Part shown: positions 1-8,917 of the stretch, one piece after another | Layout: each line of letters begins with the position of its first letter | How positions within the stretch are numbered: position 1 is the first letter of the stretch | Assembly (NCBI GenBank): GCA_029975745.1 | Contig: JARKOL010000109.1 | Span: forward strand, 1 to 38,122 | Origin: Myxococcota bacterium | GTDB lineage: Bacteria > Myxococcota_A > UBA9042 > DTJE01 | Length of the DNA stretch: 38,122 bases | Direction of reading: 5' to 3' | Program-made: the position numbers and the translations under genes | Notes under the pieces: generated by a model | Told to the model about the DNA's origin: nothing | The model's database searches: none | Seen by the model: only the letters and a program-made list of their open reading frames with translations

Positions 1-549
1 GAACCCGTGCCCGAGCCCGCTCCCGAGCCCGCCCCCGCCCCCGCACCCGCGGCCCCGGCGCTGCTGGCCGAACGGCTGGTCTGTCCGGAGGGAATGTCCC
101 GAATCGTCCTGGACGCCCAGGCATCGGCGGACTCCCGAAAGAAGCCCGCCGACGTGGCCTTCTGCATCGACCGGCACGAGTTCCCCGGCGCCGGCGAACG
201 CCCGAAGGCCGGCGTTTCACAGGGCCAGGCGGCGGGGCTGTGCAAGAAGGCCGGAAAGGCTTTGTGCAGCGCGGCGCAATGGACCCGGGCTTGCGAAGCC
301 TCCCCGCCCGCGGCCCAGAAGTGCAACGTCTCGGGACGGCTGGCGGAAGGCGGGTCGTTCGCCGAGTGCGTGACCGGCGACGGCGTGTTCGACCTGATCG
401 GCAATGCCGGCGAGTGGACGACCGACGGTCGCCTACGCGGCGGAGACACCGGCGTCGGCGGCGCCGGTGCCTGCGACTATTCGACCAAGCGCTTCGCGGT
501 CAAGGCGACCGACGGATTCCGTTGCTGCGCCGTCCCGAAGCTGCCGTGA
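1..549 (+). CDS. Formylglycine-generating-enzyme-like (SUMF1/FGE-sulfatase domain) protein, 3' end only
   Basis: The frame is open from the left edge and ends at TGA 547-549, so the true start lies outside the window. What remains begins with a Pro/Ala/Glu linker of PEPAP type and then a short domain. The end of that domain, GNAGEWTTDG followed by RGGD and a terminal GFRCC, matches the C-terminal signature of the FGE-sulfatase family (GNVWEWT...RGGS...GFRC). The linker suggests a protein anchored or exported at its N-terminus with the FGE fold at the end. True FGE oxidises a cysteine of sulfatases to formylglycine, but many bacterial members have lost that activity and only bind; residues for catalysis cannot be judged here. 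Six cysteines in the visible part fit an extracytoplasmic location. The stop is 40 bases before purB. Confidence 0.7.
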   Translation, partial: EPVPEPAPEPAPAPAPAAPALLAERLVCPEGMSRIVLDAQASADSRKKPADVAFCIDRHEFPGAGERPKAGVSQGQAAGLCKKAGKALCSAAQWTRACEASPPAAQKCNVSGRLAEGGSFAECVTGDGVFDLIGNAGEWTTDGRLRGGDTGVGGAGACDYSTKRFAVKATDGFRCCAVPKLP

Positions 550-589
550 CCTGGGAGCCCACCAACCCCAATCCACTGGAAGGAAACAC

Positions 590-1894
590 ATGATCGACCG
601 ATACACCACGGCCCGCATGCGCGACATCTGGTCCCCGAAGCACCGCTGGGACCTGTTCCTGAACGTCGAACTCGCCTACCTGGAGGCGCTGGAGGAGGAC
701 GGGATCGCACCGGCCGGCCAGGCGACGCGAATCCGAAACACCGTCCGCATCGATCCGGACCGGATCGAGACGCTGGAGGCCACGCTGCGCCACGACGTGA
801 TCGCGTTCCTGGCACACGTCGAGGAACAGGCGGGCGACGCGACGCGATTCCTGCACTACGGGCTGACCAGCTCGGACGTGCTGGACACCGTCACCGCGCT
901 GCAGTTGAAGCAGGCGGCCGGCTTCGTCCGCGAGGAGTGGTCGAGCCTGGAGACGGCGCTGGACGATCTGGCCGAGCGGAATCGGAAGACCCCGATGGTC
1001 GGGCGGACCCACGGGATGCACGCCGAGGCGACGTCCTTCGGCCTGGTGGCGCTGGGCTGGCGCGAGGCCGTGTGCCGCTGCCGTGCCCGGCTGGACGCGG
1101 CCACGGACGACATCGCGGTGGGCAAGCTGTCCGGTGCGGTCGGCAACCTGGCGTTTGGCGACCCGGCGCGCGAGGCGCGCGTGCTGGAGCGGCTGGGCCT
1201 GCGGCCCGAACCCGTGGCGACCCAGGTCGTCGCACGGGACCGCCACGCGGCGTTCTTCGCGGCAATGGCCGTGGCCGGCGGCGTGCTGGAGCACATCGCC
1301 ACCAACATCCGACACATGCAGCGCACCGAGGTCGGCGAGGCCCAGGAGCCGTTCGGCGGGGGGCAGCGGGGCTCGTCGGCCATGCCCCACAAGAAGAACC
1401 CGATCCTCTGCGAGAACGTGTGCGGGCAGGCGCGGCTGCTGCGAGCCTACGCGCTGGCGGCGCTCGAGGACATCTCGCTGTGGCACGAGCGCGACATCAG
1501 CCACTCCAGCGTCGAGCGGATGATCGGCCCCGACGCGACCGCCACGCTGGAGTTCGCGACGCGGCGCCTGGCCGGCGTCATCCGGGGCCTGACCGTCGAT
1601 TCGACGCGGATGGCCCAGAACCTGGGGCGATCGGGCGGGATCATCCATTCCGAGGGGCTGCTGCTGTCGCTGGTACGGGCGGGCATGCGGCGCCAGGACG
1701 CCTACGGCCTGGTACAGCGGTGCGCCCTGAAGGCCGTCGCCGGAGAGGGCACCTTCCAGGGCAACCTGATGGCGGATCCGGACGTCCGGGCGCGTCTGTC
1801 CGAGGCGGACATCGCCCACTGCTTCTCGGTCGAGGAGCACCTGCGCTGGACCGAAGCCCTGTTCGCCCGCCGCACGCCACCCGAGGTCCGATGA
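590..1894 (+). CDS. purB: Adenylosuccinate lyase
   Basis: A 434-residue cytoplasmic enzyme of purine synthesis. It splits fumarate from SAICAR and from adenylosuccinate, and works as a homotetramer. The fumarate-lyase superfamily signature GSSAMPHKKNP is at residues 261-271. The other conserved active-site blocks are GLTSSDVLDT (91-100) and GRTHGMHA (138-145), the latter with the catalytic His. Length and start fit the bacterial short-form PurB, which typically begins MI-x-RYT. The ATG at 590 is preceded by a GGAAGG ribosome-binding site at 579-584; an in-frame extension upstream overlaps the previous gene and has no homology. The TGA stop overlaps the ATG of the next gene (ATGA), so the two are probably translationally coupled. 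Confidence 0.96.
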   Translation: MIDRYTTARMRDIWSPKHRWDLFLNVELAYLEALEEDGIAPAGQATRIRNTVRIDPDRIETLEATLRHDVIAFLAHVEEQAGDATRFLHYGLTSSDVLDTVTALQLKQAAGFVREEWSSLETALDDLAERNRKTPMVGRTHGMHAEATSFGLVALGWREAVCRCRARLDAATDDIAVGKLSGAVGNLAFGDPAREARVLERLGLRPEPVATQVVARDRHAAFFAAMAVAGGVLEHIATNIRHMQRTEVGEAQEPFGGGQRGSSAMPHKKNPILCENVCGQARLLRAYALAALEDISLWHERDISHSSVERMIGPDATATLEFATRRLAGVIRGLTVDSTRMAQNLGRSGGIIHSEGLLLSLVRAGMRRQDAYGLVQRCALKAVAGEGTFQGNLMADPDVRARLSEADIAHCFSVEEHLRWTEALFARRTPPEVR

Positions 1895-2460
1895 CCCCGA
1901 CCTGGGCAGCCCTCCGAGTGTTCCAGGCGACCCGCCAGGACGTGGTGGTCGCGCTGGATCGCTTGATGGCTCGTGAAGGCCGAATCCCGTTCGATGCCGC
2001 CCGGATCCCGCCGGGCTATCCCGCCGAGCGCGGCGAATTCGAGTCCGCCCGACTCGAGGGCCCCGATGCACGCGGCGTGATGACCGTGCGCCTGGCCACC
2101 TGGCGCACCGCGTTCGCGCGAGCCCTGGCCCTGTCGAAGACCCTGACCCACCATCGGCTGGTCGCGGCGGTCCTCCCGCCGACCGAGGCGCTCCGATTGA
2201 AGGCCTACGTGGGCGGCGACCTGGTGCTGGCGGTCGGTTCGGACCCGGACGACGAGTTGTTCTACCGCCCGATTCGAGCCGATCTTGCCGCCGTTCAGGG
2301 CCTTCTTGCGACCTGGGGGCTGCCGCCCTGCGACTCGGCCCATCCCGAGGCCGTCTGGCGCTCGTTCGCCCCCGGGTTCGCCCCGGATCCGCCGGACGGC
2401 ATGGACACCCAGGCCCGCGACTACGCGCGGACGTCTTCCCGGCTGGTACAGATGTCCTGA
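1891..2460 (+). CDS. Hypothetical protein coupled to purB
   Basis: I do not recognise this 189-residue protein. It starts at the ATG of an ATGA overlap with the purB stop, so it is almost certainly translated with purB. The sequence is soluble-looking, with no signal peptide or membrane segment, mixed alpha/beta in character, with a Leu/Ala-rich helix around residues 70-95 (the ...FARALALSKTL... part) and an acidic, Pro-rich C-terminal third. There is one cysteine. The tight coupling hints at a housekeeping role, but no function can be assigned. It is convergent with holB, 16 bases away, and no terminator is visible in between. Confidence 0.7.
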   Translation: MTPTWAALRVFQATRQDVVVALDRLMAREGRIPFDAARIPPGYPAERGEFESARLEGPDARGVMTVRLATWRTAFARALALSKTLTHHRLVAAVLPPTEALRLKAYVGGDLVLAVGSDPDDELFYRPIRADLAAVQGLLATWGLPPCDSAHPEAVWRSFAPGFAPDPPDGMDTQARDYARTSSRLVQMS

Positions 2461-2476
2461 ATCGCGTTCGTGACGA

Positions 2477-3451
2477 CTAGCGGAACCCCAGCAGCACCCG
2501 GTCCATGGCCGCCCGCGCGTCCGGGTGGTAGCGACGCAGCGCGTCCCCGTCCAGCCAGGCCGTCGCCGCCGCGATGGCCCCCTCGACGCCGACCTGCTCG
2601 GCGAACGTCCGGATGGGACCGGCCATGTCGCGGTTGCACAGTTCGGCGTCCGGCCGGCCCGCGGCGACCAGCAGGACGTCCTGCAGCAGGGACTCCAGCA
2701 GGATCGCGGTGTCCGCGGCGTCCTCCTTGGACGATGCGACGTCGTCCGAAAACTTCAACCGCTCGTCCGGGCCCTTGTCCGCGAGTTCCAGGAAGGTGGC
2801 GATGAATGCGCGCCGCTCGGCCAGCAGCGGGCTGTCCAGCAGCCGCAACGCCCGGCCCGGCCGCCCCCGGGAAAGCGCCGCCGCGTCCGTCGCCTCGGCC
2901 ACCGAGATGCCCCGCTCCCGGGCGACCAGGGCAGCCACCTCGGTCGTGGGCAGCGACCCGAAGTGCAGGGACACGCACCGGGACACGACGGTCCTGGGCA
3001 GCACGTCCGGGTTCGCGGTCACCAGCACGAACAGCGTTCGGGACGGCGGCTCCTCCAGCGTCTTGAGGGCCGCATTGGCCGCCTCGAGGGTCATGGCGTG
3101 GGCGTCGTCGATCAGCAGGCACTTCCAGGGCCCGACCAGCGGTTCGAACTGGAGACGGGGCGTGGCCTCCCGAACGTTGTCAATCTTGATGACCCCCTTC
3201 TCCGGGGCCAGCACCGCCAGGTCCGCGAACGTGCCCGCATCGACCATGCGGCAGGAACGACACTGTCCGCACGAGTCCCCGTCGCCGCGGTCCTGGCAGA
3301 CCAGGTACGACAGGAACGCCAGCGCCATGCGGCGCTTGCCGACGCCCTCGGGGCCCGCGAACAGGAATGCGTGGGGCACCCGGTCTCGGGTGGCGGCGCG
3401 CAGCAGCACGTCCTTGGCGTGTTCGTGGCCGACGACCTCCGCGAAGCGCAT
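2477..3451 (-). CDS. holB: DNA polymerase III subunit delta' (clamp loader)
   Basis: A 324-residue AAA+ clamp-loader subunit that, with delta and gamma/tau, opens and loads the beta sliding clamp. Visible features are a P-loop GPEGVGKR at residues 33-40, a zinc module with Cys 52, 61, 64 and 67, a Walker B-like LLIDDAHAM at 112-120, the LKTLEEPP block at 129-136 and the SRC motif at 157-159 that is diagnostic of delta'. The P-loop is intact, unlike the E. coli subunit, so nucleotide binding is possible; gamma/tau (DnaX) is excluded by length. The ATG at 3451 has a GAGG six bases upstream. Longer in-frame starts would run back through the neighbouring phosphatidyltransferase gene and are rejected. 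Confidence 0.93.
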   Translation of the reverse strand: MRFAEVVGHEHAKDVLLRAATRDRVPHAFLFAGPEGVGKRRMALAFLSYLVCQDRGDGDSCGQCRSCRMVDAGTFADLAVLAPEKGVIKIDNVREATPRLQFEPLVGPWKCLLIDDAHAMTLEAANAALKTLEEPPSRTLFVLVTANPDVLPRTVVSRCVSLHFGSLPTTEVAALVARERGISVAEATDAAALSRGRPGRALRLLDSPLLAERRAFIATFLELADKGPDERLKFSDDVASSKEDAADTAILLESLLQDVLLVAAGRPDAELCNRDMAGPIRTFAEQVGVEGAIAAATAWLDGDALRRYHPDARAAMDRVLLGFR

Positions 3452-3570
3452 GGGAACCTCGATCCAGGGCGTCCGAGGATAGCACGAGCCCCGGGCCGTT
3501 GCCCCGTCGTCCGCGCCGCAATCAACCAGCCCAGATCCACGATCACCGAGGTCCGAGCCCCCAAGGCGCC

Positions 3571-4182
3571 CTACGACCGTCGCGCGCCCGATTCCCGGCG
3601 GGCCGCCACCAGGCGCTGGATCGCCGTGACCGCGGACAGCACCGCCACCGCCCCCATGGCCCAGGCCAGCGGGTCGAACCGCGGCCACAGCGCCTGCAGC
3701 AGGGTGCCCAACCCCAGAAGCACCATCTTTTCCAGGCGCCCGGCCCAGCCGATCTCGCAGTCGGCCATGCCCGCGACCGACTCGGCCAGCGCACGGACGT
3801 AGCTGGGAGACCACAGCGCGAACAACGTGACCAATCCAAGCCATGGGGGCACGTGTCCCCCCAGGACGAATCCCAGCAGAAACAGCGCCTCGCTGGTCCG
3901 ATCCGCGACCCGATCCAGCAGGGTGCCGAAACCGTTCGCCCTTCCCGAGGCCCGCGCGGTGGCCCCGTCCAGCATGTCCAGGAAGGCCGAGAAGGCCCCC
4001 AGGGCCAGGGCCCACAGCAGCCGGTCGGTCGCCAGCAGGAAGGCCGTGCCCCCCGCGGCGACCACCGATGCGCCGGTCAGGGCAGCAGGGGTCAACCCCA
4101 CGACCGAACACCATCGCCCGGCGCGGCCGAACAGGGCCTCGTACCCCGCCCGACCCCGACGACTCAGAAGCAATCGCCCCAT
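3571..4182 (-). CDS. CDP-alcohol phosphatidyltransferase family membrane enzyme
   Basis: A 203-residue integral membrane enzyme that transfers a phosphatidyl group from CDP-diacylglycerol to an alcohol. The family signature D-x2-DG-x2-AR-x8-G-x3-D-x3-D is complete: D69, D72-G73, A76-R77, G86, D90 and D94. These residues bind two metal ions and the CDP moiety. Several hydrophobic segments surround it. Directly upstream (7 bases) is pgpA, which dephosphorylates phosphatidylglycerol phosphate. Together they suggest that the acceptor is glycerol-3-phosphate (PgsA role), but the sequence also resembles the inositol-phosphate-type subgroup, so I leave the symbol empty. The start at 4182 has GAGGG a few bases before the ATG. 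Confidence 0.88.
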   Translation of the reverse strand: MGRLLLSRRGRAGYEALFGRAGRWCSVVGLTPAALTGASVVAAGGTAFLLATDRLLWALALGAFSAFLDMLDGATARASGRANGFGTLLDRVADRTSEALFLLGFVLGGHVPPWLGLVTLFALWSPSYVRALAESVAGMADCEIGWAGRLEKMVLLGLGTLLQALWPRFDPLAWAMGAVAVLSAVTAIQRLVAARRESGARRS

Positions 4183-4189
4183 GATTCCC

Positions 4190-4786
4190 TCATGTTCCCG
4201 TGCTGCCCGTCGCGACCGTCAGGGCCCACGAGGCGCCCCACGTCACGCCCCGCGTGACCAGCCCCGCGTACAGGCCGGCGACCAGATCGTCCCCCAGCAC
4301 TCCCCCACCGCCGTGCCAGGAATCCAGCCGGTTGGCGGGCCAGGGCTTCACGAAGTCGAACGCGCCGAACAGCGCCAACGCGGCGAGGCACCAGGCCCCG
4401 GACGCGCCGGAGACCAGCACCGCCAGCCAGGCGCCCACCACCTCGTCGATGCAGATCTCGCCCGGATCCTCGACGCGGCAGGCGCGCTGGACCCGGCGCA
4501 CGGCGAACCACGAGACCGCGACGACCAGCCCCAGTACCCACGGGTTCCACGGGCCGCCCACGGCGAGGGCCGCCAGGGTTGCCCCCAGAGCCGCCGCGAC
4601 GGCGCTGCCCTTGGGAAGGAACCCCAGGCCGCCGCAGGTGGCGAAGCCGATCGCCACGCGGTCCAGGGCCGCCCCCGTCCGCAAACCAACCCGCAGCGCC
4701 GTTCGCGCCCCCGCGCCCGACGCGGCCCGTTCGCGCCGCGTGGCCGGACCGCGGAACCATCGGGAGGCCCTGCCCACGTCCTTCAT
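4190..4786 (-). CDS. pgpA: Phosphatidylglycerophosphatase A
   Basis: A 198-residue membrane phosphatase that converts phosphatidylglycerol phosphate into phosphatidylglycerol. The PgpA hallmarks are present: DPGEICIDE (107-115), FDFVKPWP (143-150) and GVLGDDLVAG (162-171), which carry the acidic metal ligands, plus the N-terminal GGLGFLPKGS block at 52-61. The family is usually about 160-170 residues; here about 40 residues precede the domain. I chose the ATG at 4786 (GGAG about 11 bases upstream). A GTG at 4831 would add 15 residues and cannot be excluded. The stop lies 7 bases before the phosphatidyltransferase start, so the two form an operon, probably continuing into holB after 119 bases. 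Confidence 0.9.
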   Translation of the reverse strand: MKDVGRASRWFRGPATRRERAASGAGARTALRVGLRTGAALDRVAIGFATCGGLGFLPKGSAVAAALGATLAALAVGGPWNPWVLGLVVAVSWFAVRRVQRACRVEDPGEICIDEVVGAWLAVLVSGASGAWCLAALALFGAFDFVKPWPANRLDSWHGGGGVLGDDLVAGLYAGLVTRGVTWGASWALTVATGSTGT

Positions 4787-4909
4787 CCTTGCGACCGCTC
4801 CCGCATGCAAGCATACCCCAAGTCCCCTCACCTATCCCGCGGGGGGGACAAACTCCCCCGTCCTCGGGGATTCGGCCACGAAAGGTCCGCAAGAGTGCCT
4901 CACTTTTCC

Positions 4910-4938
4910 TGGAAATCCAGACTCGATATGGCTAGAAT
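4910..4938 (+). promoter_or_regulatory. Possible sigma-70 type promoter for the TSP3-repeat protein
   Basis: TGGAAA (4910-4915), a 17-base spacer and TAGAAT (4933-4938) resemble -35 and -10 boxes in the AT-richest part of the divergent gap between pgpA and the next gene. The start codon is 58 bases further on. The assignment is by eye only. Confidence 0.3.
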
Positions 4939-4996
4939 CCGGACTGACTGCGTCCGGAGGGCGGACCAGTCGGGATGACACCCCAGGAGGCGCCAC

Positions 4997-7900
4997 ATGG
5001 GCAATCGGACTCTCACGCTATTGGTCGCCCTTTTCGCGATCGGCTCGTTGACGTGGTCGTCGTGTGGCCCCGGTGGGGATTCCTCAATCGATCTGGGAAC
5101 TATCGACACGGGGCTCGATGTTCCGGATGTGCCGATCGTCCTGGATGACGGCAAGAAGGACACCCCGGATCCCGGGCGCCCGGACGCGGCCCTGGACCTC
5201 CAGTACGACCCGGGCGAAGACACGGGGGCGGATGTCGGTCCCGACGTGCCGCCGCTGGAGTGTCCCGGCAACTTCATGTGCGAATGCGACTTCGGCAGCG
5301 ACTGCTTCTCGGGCCTGTGCGTCCCGACGAACGACCAGTCGGTCTGTTCGAAGCTGTGCGGCGTCGATGCGAACTGCCCGCCCGGCTGGATCTGCGACCG
5401 CGTGTCCGTCGGTGGCGAGAACGTGTACGGATGCATCTACCCGTTCCCGACACTGTGCCAGCCGTGCCGCGCGGACACCGAGTGCGCGCCGCAGTGGGGC
5501 GCCGGCAGCCGGCGGTTCCTGTGCATCGAGCGCGGCCCGGAAGGCAGCTTCTGCGGCGCCCAGTGCAACCTGTCCTCGGACTGCCCGGACGGGTACGTCT
5601 GCCAGGACGTGCAGTCCGGAGCCAGCCTGGTGAAGCAGTGCGTCCCCGAGGACGGGGTCTGCGAGTGTACGGACAAGTTCAAGGACAACGGAAACCTGAC
5701 GGCCTGCTACAACCAGAACGAGTTCGGAACCTGCCGGGGGACGCGGACCTGCGACGCCGACTGCGACGCCCGGATTCCCGCGGCCGAGGAATGCAACCAG
5801 ATTGACGATGACTGCGACGGGCGGACCGACAACGGGGTGCCCCCGAGAACGTGCGCACTGACCAACGCCTACGGCACGTGCCAGGGCGAATCGGTGTGCA
5901 TCAACGGCGTGTTCGGTTCGTGCCAGGGCCAGTACGCGATCCCCGAGGTGTGCAACGGCAAGGACGACGACTGCAACGGGATCACCGACGACGGCTTCCC
6001 GGACATGGACAACGACGGGATGGCGGACTGCGTCGATCCGGACATCGACGGGGACGGGATCCCGAACCTGCAGGACAACTGCCCCTACGTGTACAACCCG
6101 GACCAGGCGAACAACGACGTGTCCGAGGAGACGGCGGCAACCCTGAAGGGCGATGCCTGCGACGACGACGACGACAACGACGGCGTGCCGGACGTGGCGG
6201 ACAACTGCCAGTTCGTCAAGAACCCCACCCAGTCGAACGTGGACGGGGATCAGTACGGCGATGCGTGCGACTGCGACATCGACGGGGACGGCGTGAAGAA
6301 CGCCAACCCGCTGGACATGCTGGGTGGCGCGTGCCCGACGCCCAATCCCGCGGACAACTGCCCCTACGTCGCGAACGCGGACCAGTTGGACACCGACCTG
6401 GACGGCAAGGGCGACGCCTGTGACTGCGACGCCGATGACGACGGCGTGCCGAACAACAACCCGGGTTGCCCGGTCGTGGCGACCCCGGACAACTGCTGGC
6501 TGGTGCATAACCCTGATCAGTTCGACACCGACCGGGACGGCAAGGGCGATGCGTGCGATTGCGACATCGACGACGACGGCGTGCCGAACAACAACCCGGG
6601 CTGTCCCGTGGTGGCGGTCGTGGACAACTGCATCTACGTGTCGAACCCGGACCAGAACGACATGAACGGCAACGGGATCGGCGACGCGTGCGACTGCGAC
6701 ATCGACGGGGACGGGGTGCCGAACAACAACCCGGGCTGCCCGGTCGTGAACCCGGCGGACAACTGCCCCTACCACTACAACCCGGACCAGGAAAACACCA
6801 CTGGCGGCCCCTTCGGAGACGCGTGCAACTTCGACTGGGACAACGACGGAGTGCCCAACGAGTTCGACAACTGCCCCGTGACGCCGAACCCCGACCAGGC
6901 GGACTATGACCTGGACGGCTTCGGCGATGCCTGCGATTGCGATATCGACGGGGACGGGATCTACAACCTGGGCGTCGATTTCAACGGGGACGAATGCCCG
7001 ATTCCCGCCGTGATCGACAACTGCCCGTACTTCGAGAACCCGTCGCAGGCGAACTTCGATGGCGATGCCTACGGCGATGCGTGCGATTGCGACATCGACG
7101 GGGACGGAGACCCGAACCCGAACCCCGGCTGCCCGACGCCGGCCAAGCCCGACTGCGAGCCGTTCAACCCGAACGTGTTCAACGGCCAGGTCGAACGGTG
7201 CAACGGCATCGACGACAACTGCGACGGCGTGGTGGACGAAGAGAACGCCCTGGGCTGCCAGGAGTACTTCTACGACTTCGACAACGACGGCTACGGAACG
7301 GATCTGAAGAAGTGCCTGTGCGCGCCGGCGGGCTTCTACCGGGCCCTGGAGCCGGGCGACTGCGCCGACACCGACGCCACCCGGAACCCCGGAGTGCAGG
7401 AGCGTTGCGATACGGCCTTCGACGACAACTGCAACGGCGATACCAACGACATCAATGCCGTCGGCTGCGTCAACTACTACTACGACGGGGACGGGGACGG
7501 CTGGGGCAAGACCAGCGATTTCCGCTGCCTATGTACGGCGTCCGGCAACTACTCGACGAAGCTGGACAACGACTGCGACGACAACAACGTGCTGGTCAAT
7601 CCCAGCCGGACCGAGATCTGCGGCAACGGCATCGACGACAACTGCAACGGCACGCAGAACGACCAGAACGCGACGGGCTGCACCACCTTCTACGAGGACG
7701 TCGATGGGGACGGGTGGGGCACCTCCCGGTCGCGCTGCCTGTGCTTCGCCGAGGGCGTCTACCGGGCCGACTACCGGCCGCAGTTGGACTGCAACGACAA
7801 CAACCCGGACGTGCATCCCGGCAAGACCGAGATCTGCAACAACGGCATCGACGACAACTGCGACGGCCTGCAGGACACCCAGAACGCCATCGGGTGCGTG

Positions 7901-8854
7901 ACCTACTACTACGACGGCGACAACGACGGGTACGGCCTGACGAGCGATTCCAAGTGCCTTTGCAATCCGGACGGACGCTACGCCGCCACCGAGCCGGGGG
8001 ACTGCAACGACCAGTCGAACCTGATCCACCCCGGACGCCCCGAGATCTGCGACGGCATCGACAACAACTGCAACGGGCAGACCGACGAGAACCCGGACAC
8101 GCTGTGCGCCCCGCGCGACAACGCGACGATGACCTGCTTGGGCGGCCAGTGCGTGATCAAGCAGTGCTCCGGGGGCTGGTTCGACGTCGATGGCGTCTCG
8201 ACCAACGGCTGCGAGTGCCAGCAGGACGCGAACGACAACACGGGGAACACGTGCGCCCAGGCGGTCAACCTGGGCACGATCAGCGACAGTTCCACGACCG
8301 CCCTGACGGTCAGTGGCCGGATCGTTCCCGGCACCGACGTCGATTGGTACAAGTTCACGGCGACCGACGTGGCCGATTCCGGGACCCTGGCGAATCCCGG
8401 CATGGACAAGCTGCACGTCCGGGTCAAGTTCCTGACGCCGACCGACGGATCGCTGCGCGTCCAGGTGCAGCGGACCAGTTGCGCCGGGACCGACCCGTAC
8501 GATCCGCCCTGCGCGAACGGCGCCATCGACTACCGCTGGTTCACGAACTTCAGCAACCAGACCACCCAGAGGGGCGAGGCGCCCTGCGTGACCCCCGGCT
8601 CCCCGACGAACCGCCTGTGGTCCTGCTGCGCCCCGGGCGAGTGCGCGGCAGGCGCCGGTTCGGCCCAGAACGTGTGTTGCAACAACGCGACCCAGTGTTC
8701 GGGCACCGTCAACACGAACGTCCGCAACTGCAACAACAACTCGGCGGACTACTTCATCAAGGTCTACCGGTTCAGCGGGGCCGCCACCACCTGCGCCCAG
8801 ACCGAGTACCAGCTCGAGGTGTCCGCGGGCAAGTACGCGTCGGACGCTCCGTAG
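4997..8854 (+). CDS. Large secreted Ca/metal-binding repeat protein (thrombospondin type 3 and MopE-like motifs)
   Basis: A 1285-residue exported protein of unknown function. A signal sequence ends near Ser-Ser-Cys (residue 23), giving a probable lipoprotein although the residue at -3 is Trp. Then follow an acidic Asp/Pro/Gly linker, a cysteine-rich region with two EGF-like DC-x-SGLC blocks (about 85-220), two MopE-type motifs (ID/KDDDC-D/N-G, 265-330), eight thrombospondin type 3 units (about 335-705), five more MopE-type NGIDDNC-D/N-G motifs (about 735-1035) and a C-terminal pre-peptidase-like beta domain (about 1085-1285, VDWYKFTATD). TSP3 and MopE motifs bind calcium or other divalent metals, so a stiff surface stalk is likely. 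An AGGAGG ribosome-binding site lies 6 bases before the ATG. The next gene, a secreted lipase, follows after 63 bases. Confidence 0.85.
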   Translation: MGNRTLTLLVALFAIGSLTWSSCGPGGDSSIDLGTIDTGLDVPDVPIVLDDGKKDTPDPGRPDAALDLQYDPGEDTGADVGPDVPPLECPGNFMCECDFGSDCFSGLCVPTNDQSVCSKLCGVDANCPPGWICDRVSVGGENVYGCIYPFPTLCQPCRADTECAPQWGAGSRRFLCIERGPEGSFCGAQCNLSSDCPDGYVCQDVQSGASLVKQCVPEDGVCECTDKFKDNGNLTACYNQNEFGTCRGTRTCDADCDARIPAAEECNQIDDDCDGRTDNGVPPRTCALTNAYGTCQGESVCINGVFGSCQGQYAIPEVCNGKDDDCNGITDDGFPDMDNDGMADCVDPDIDGDGIPNLQDNCPYVYNPDQANNDVSEETAATLKGDACDDDDDNDGVPDVADNCQFVKNPTQSNVDGDQYGDACDCDIDGDGVKNANPLDMLGGACPTPNPADNCPYVANADQLDTDLDGKGDACDCDADDDGVPNNNPGCPVVATPDNCWLVHNPDQFDTDRDGKGDACDCDIDDDGVPNNNPGCPVVAVVDNCIYVSNPDQNDMNGNGIGDACDCDIDGDGVPNNNPGCPVVNPADNCPYHYNPDQENTTGGPFGDACNFDWDNDGVPNEFDNCPVTPNPDQADYDLDGFGDACDCDIDGDGIYNLGVDFNGDECPIPAVIDNCPYFENPSQANFDGDAYGDACDCDIDGDGDPNPNPGCPTPAKPDCEPFNPNVFNGQVERCNGIDDNCDGVVDEENALGCQEYFYDFDNDGYGTDLKKCLCAPAGFYRALEPGDCADTDATRNPGVQERCDTAFDDNCNGDTNDINAVGCVNYYYDGDGDGWGKTSDFRCLCTASGNYSTKLDNDCDDNNVLVNPSRTEICGNGIDDNCNGTQNDQNATGCTTFYEDVDGDGWGTSRSRCLCFAEGVYRADYRPQLDCNDNNPDVHPGKTEICNNGIDDNCDGLQDTQNAIGCVTYYYDGDNDGYGLTSDSKCLCNPDGRYAATEPGDCNDQSNLIHPGRPEICDGIDNNCNGQTDENPDTLCAPRDNATMTCLGGQCVIKQCSGGWFDVDGVSTNGCECQQDANDNTGNTCAQAVNLGTISDSSTTALTVSGRIVPGTDVDWYKFTATDVADSGTLANPGMDKLHVRVKFLTPTDGSLRVQVQRTSCAGTDPYDPPCANGAIDYRWFTNFSNQTTQRGEAPCVTPGSPTNRLWSCCAPGECAAGAGSAQNVCCNNATQCSGTVNTNVRNCNNNSADYFIKVYRFSGAATTCAQTEYQLEVSAGKYASDAP
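6010..7110 (+). repeat. Tandem thrombospondin type 3 coding repeats
   Basis: Eight repeats of the pattern D-x-DGDG-x-P-N...DNCP-x3-NPDQ-x-D-D-x-DG-x-GDACD are encoded back to back. The central DNC anchors read LQDNCPYVYNP, VADNCQFVKNP, PADNCPYVANA, PDNCWLVHNP, VDNCIYVSNP, PADNCPYHYNP, FDNCPVTPNP and IDNCPYFENP. The underlying DNA is rich in GACGGGGACGG-type words, so recombination or assembly collapse in this segment is possible. Confidence 0.85.
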
Positions 8855-8917
8855 GTTGCGAGCGGTCGGCTCCCGGTTCGTGTTCCACCCCCCAGCCCCT
8901 TGAACCGAGGTCAAGCG

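Noticed and set aside
500-2071. Long minus-strand open frame opposite purB
   Set aside because: It lies antisense to a certain gene, with the Arg/Pro/Gly-rich sequence expected of a shadow frame in GC-rich DNA and no family signal.
6010-7110. CRISPR-like or non-coding tandem repeat
   Set aside because: Repeats are in-frame thrombospondin type 3 coding units of variable length without spacers.
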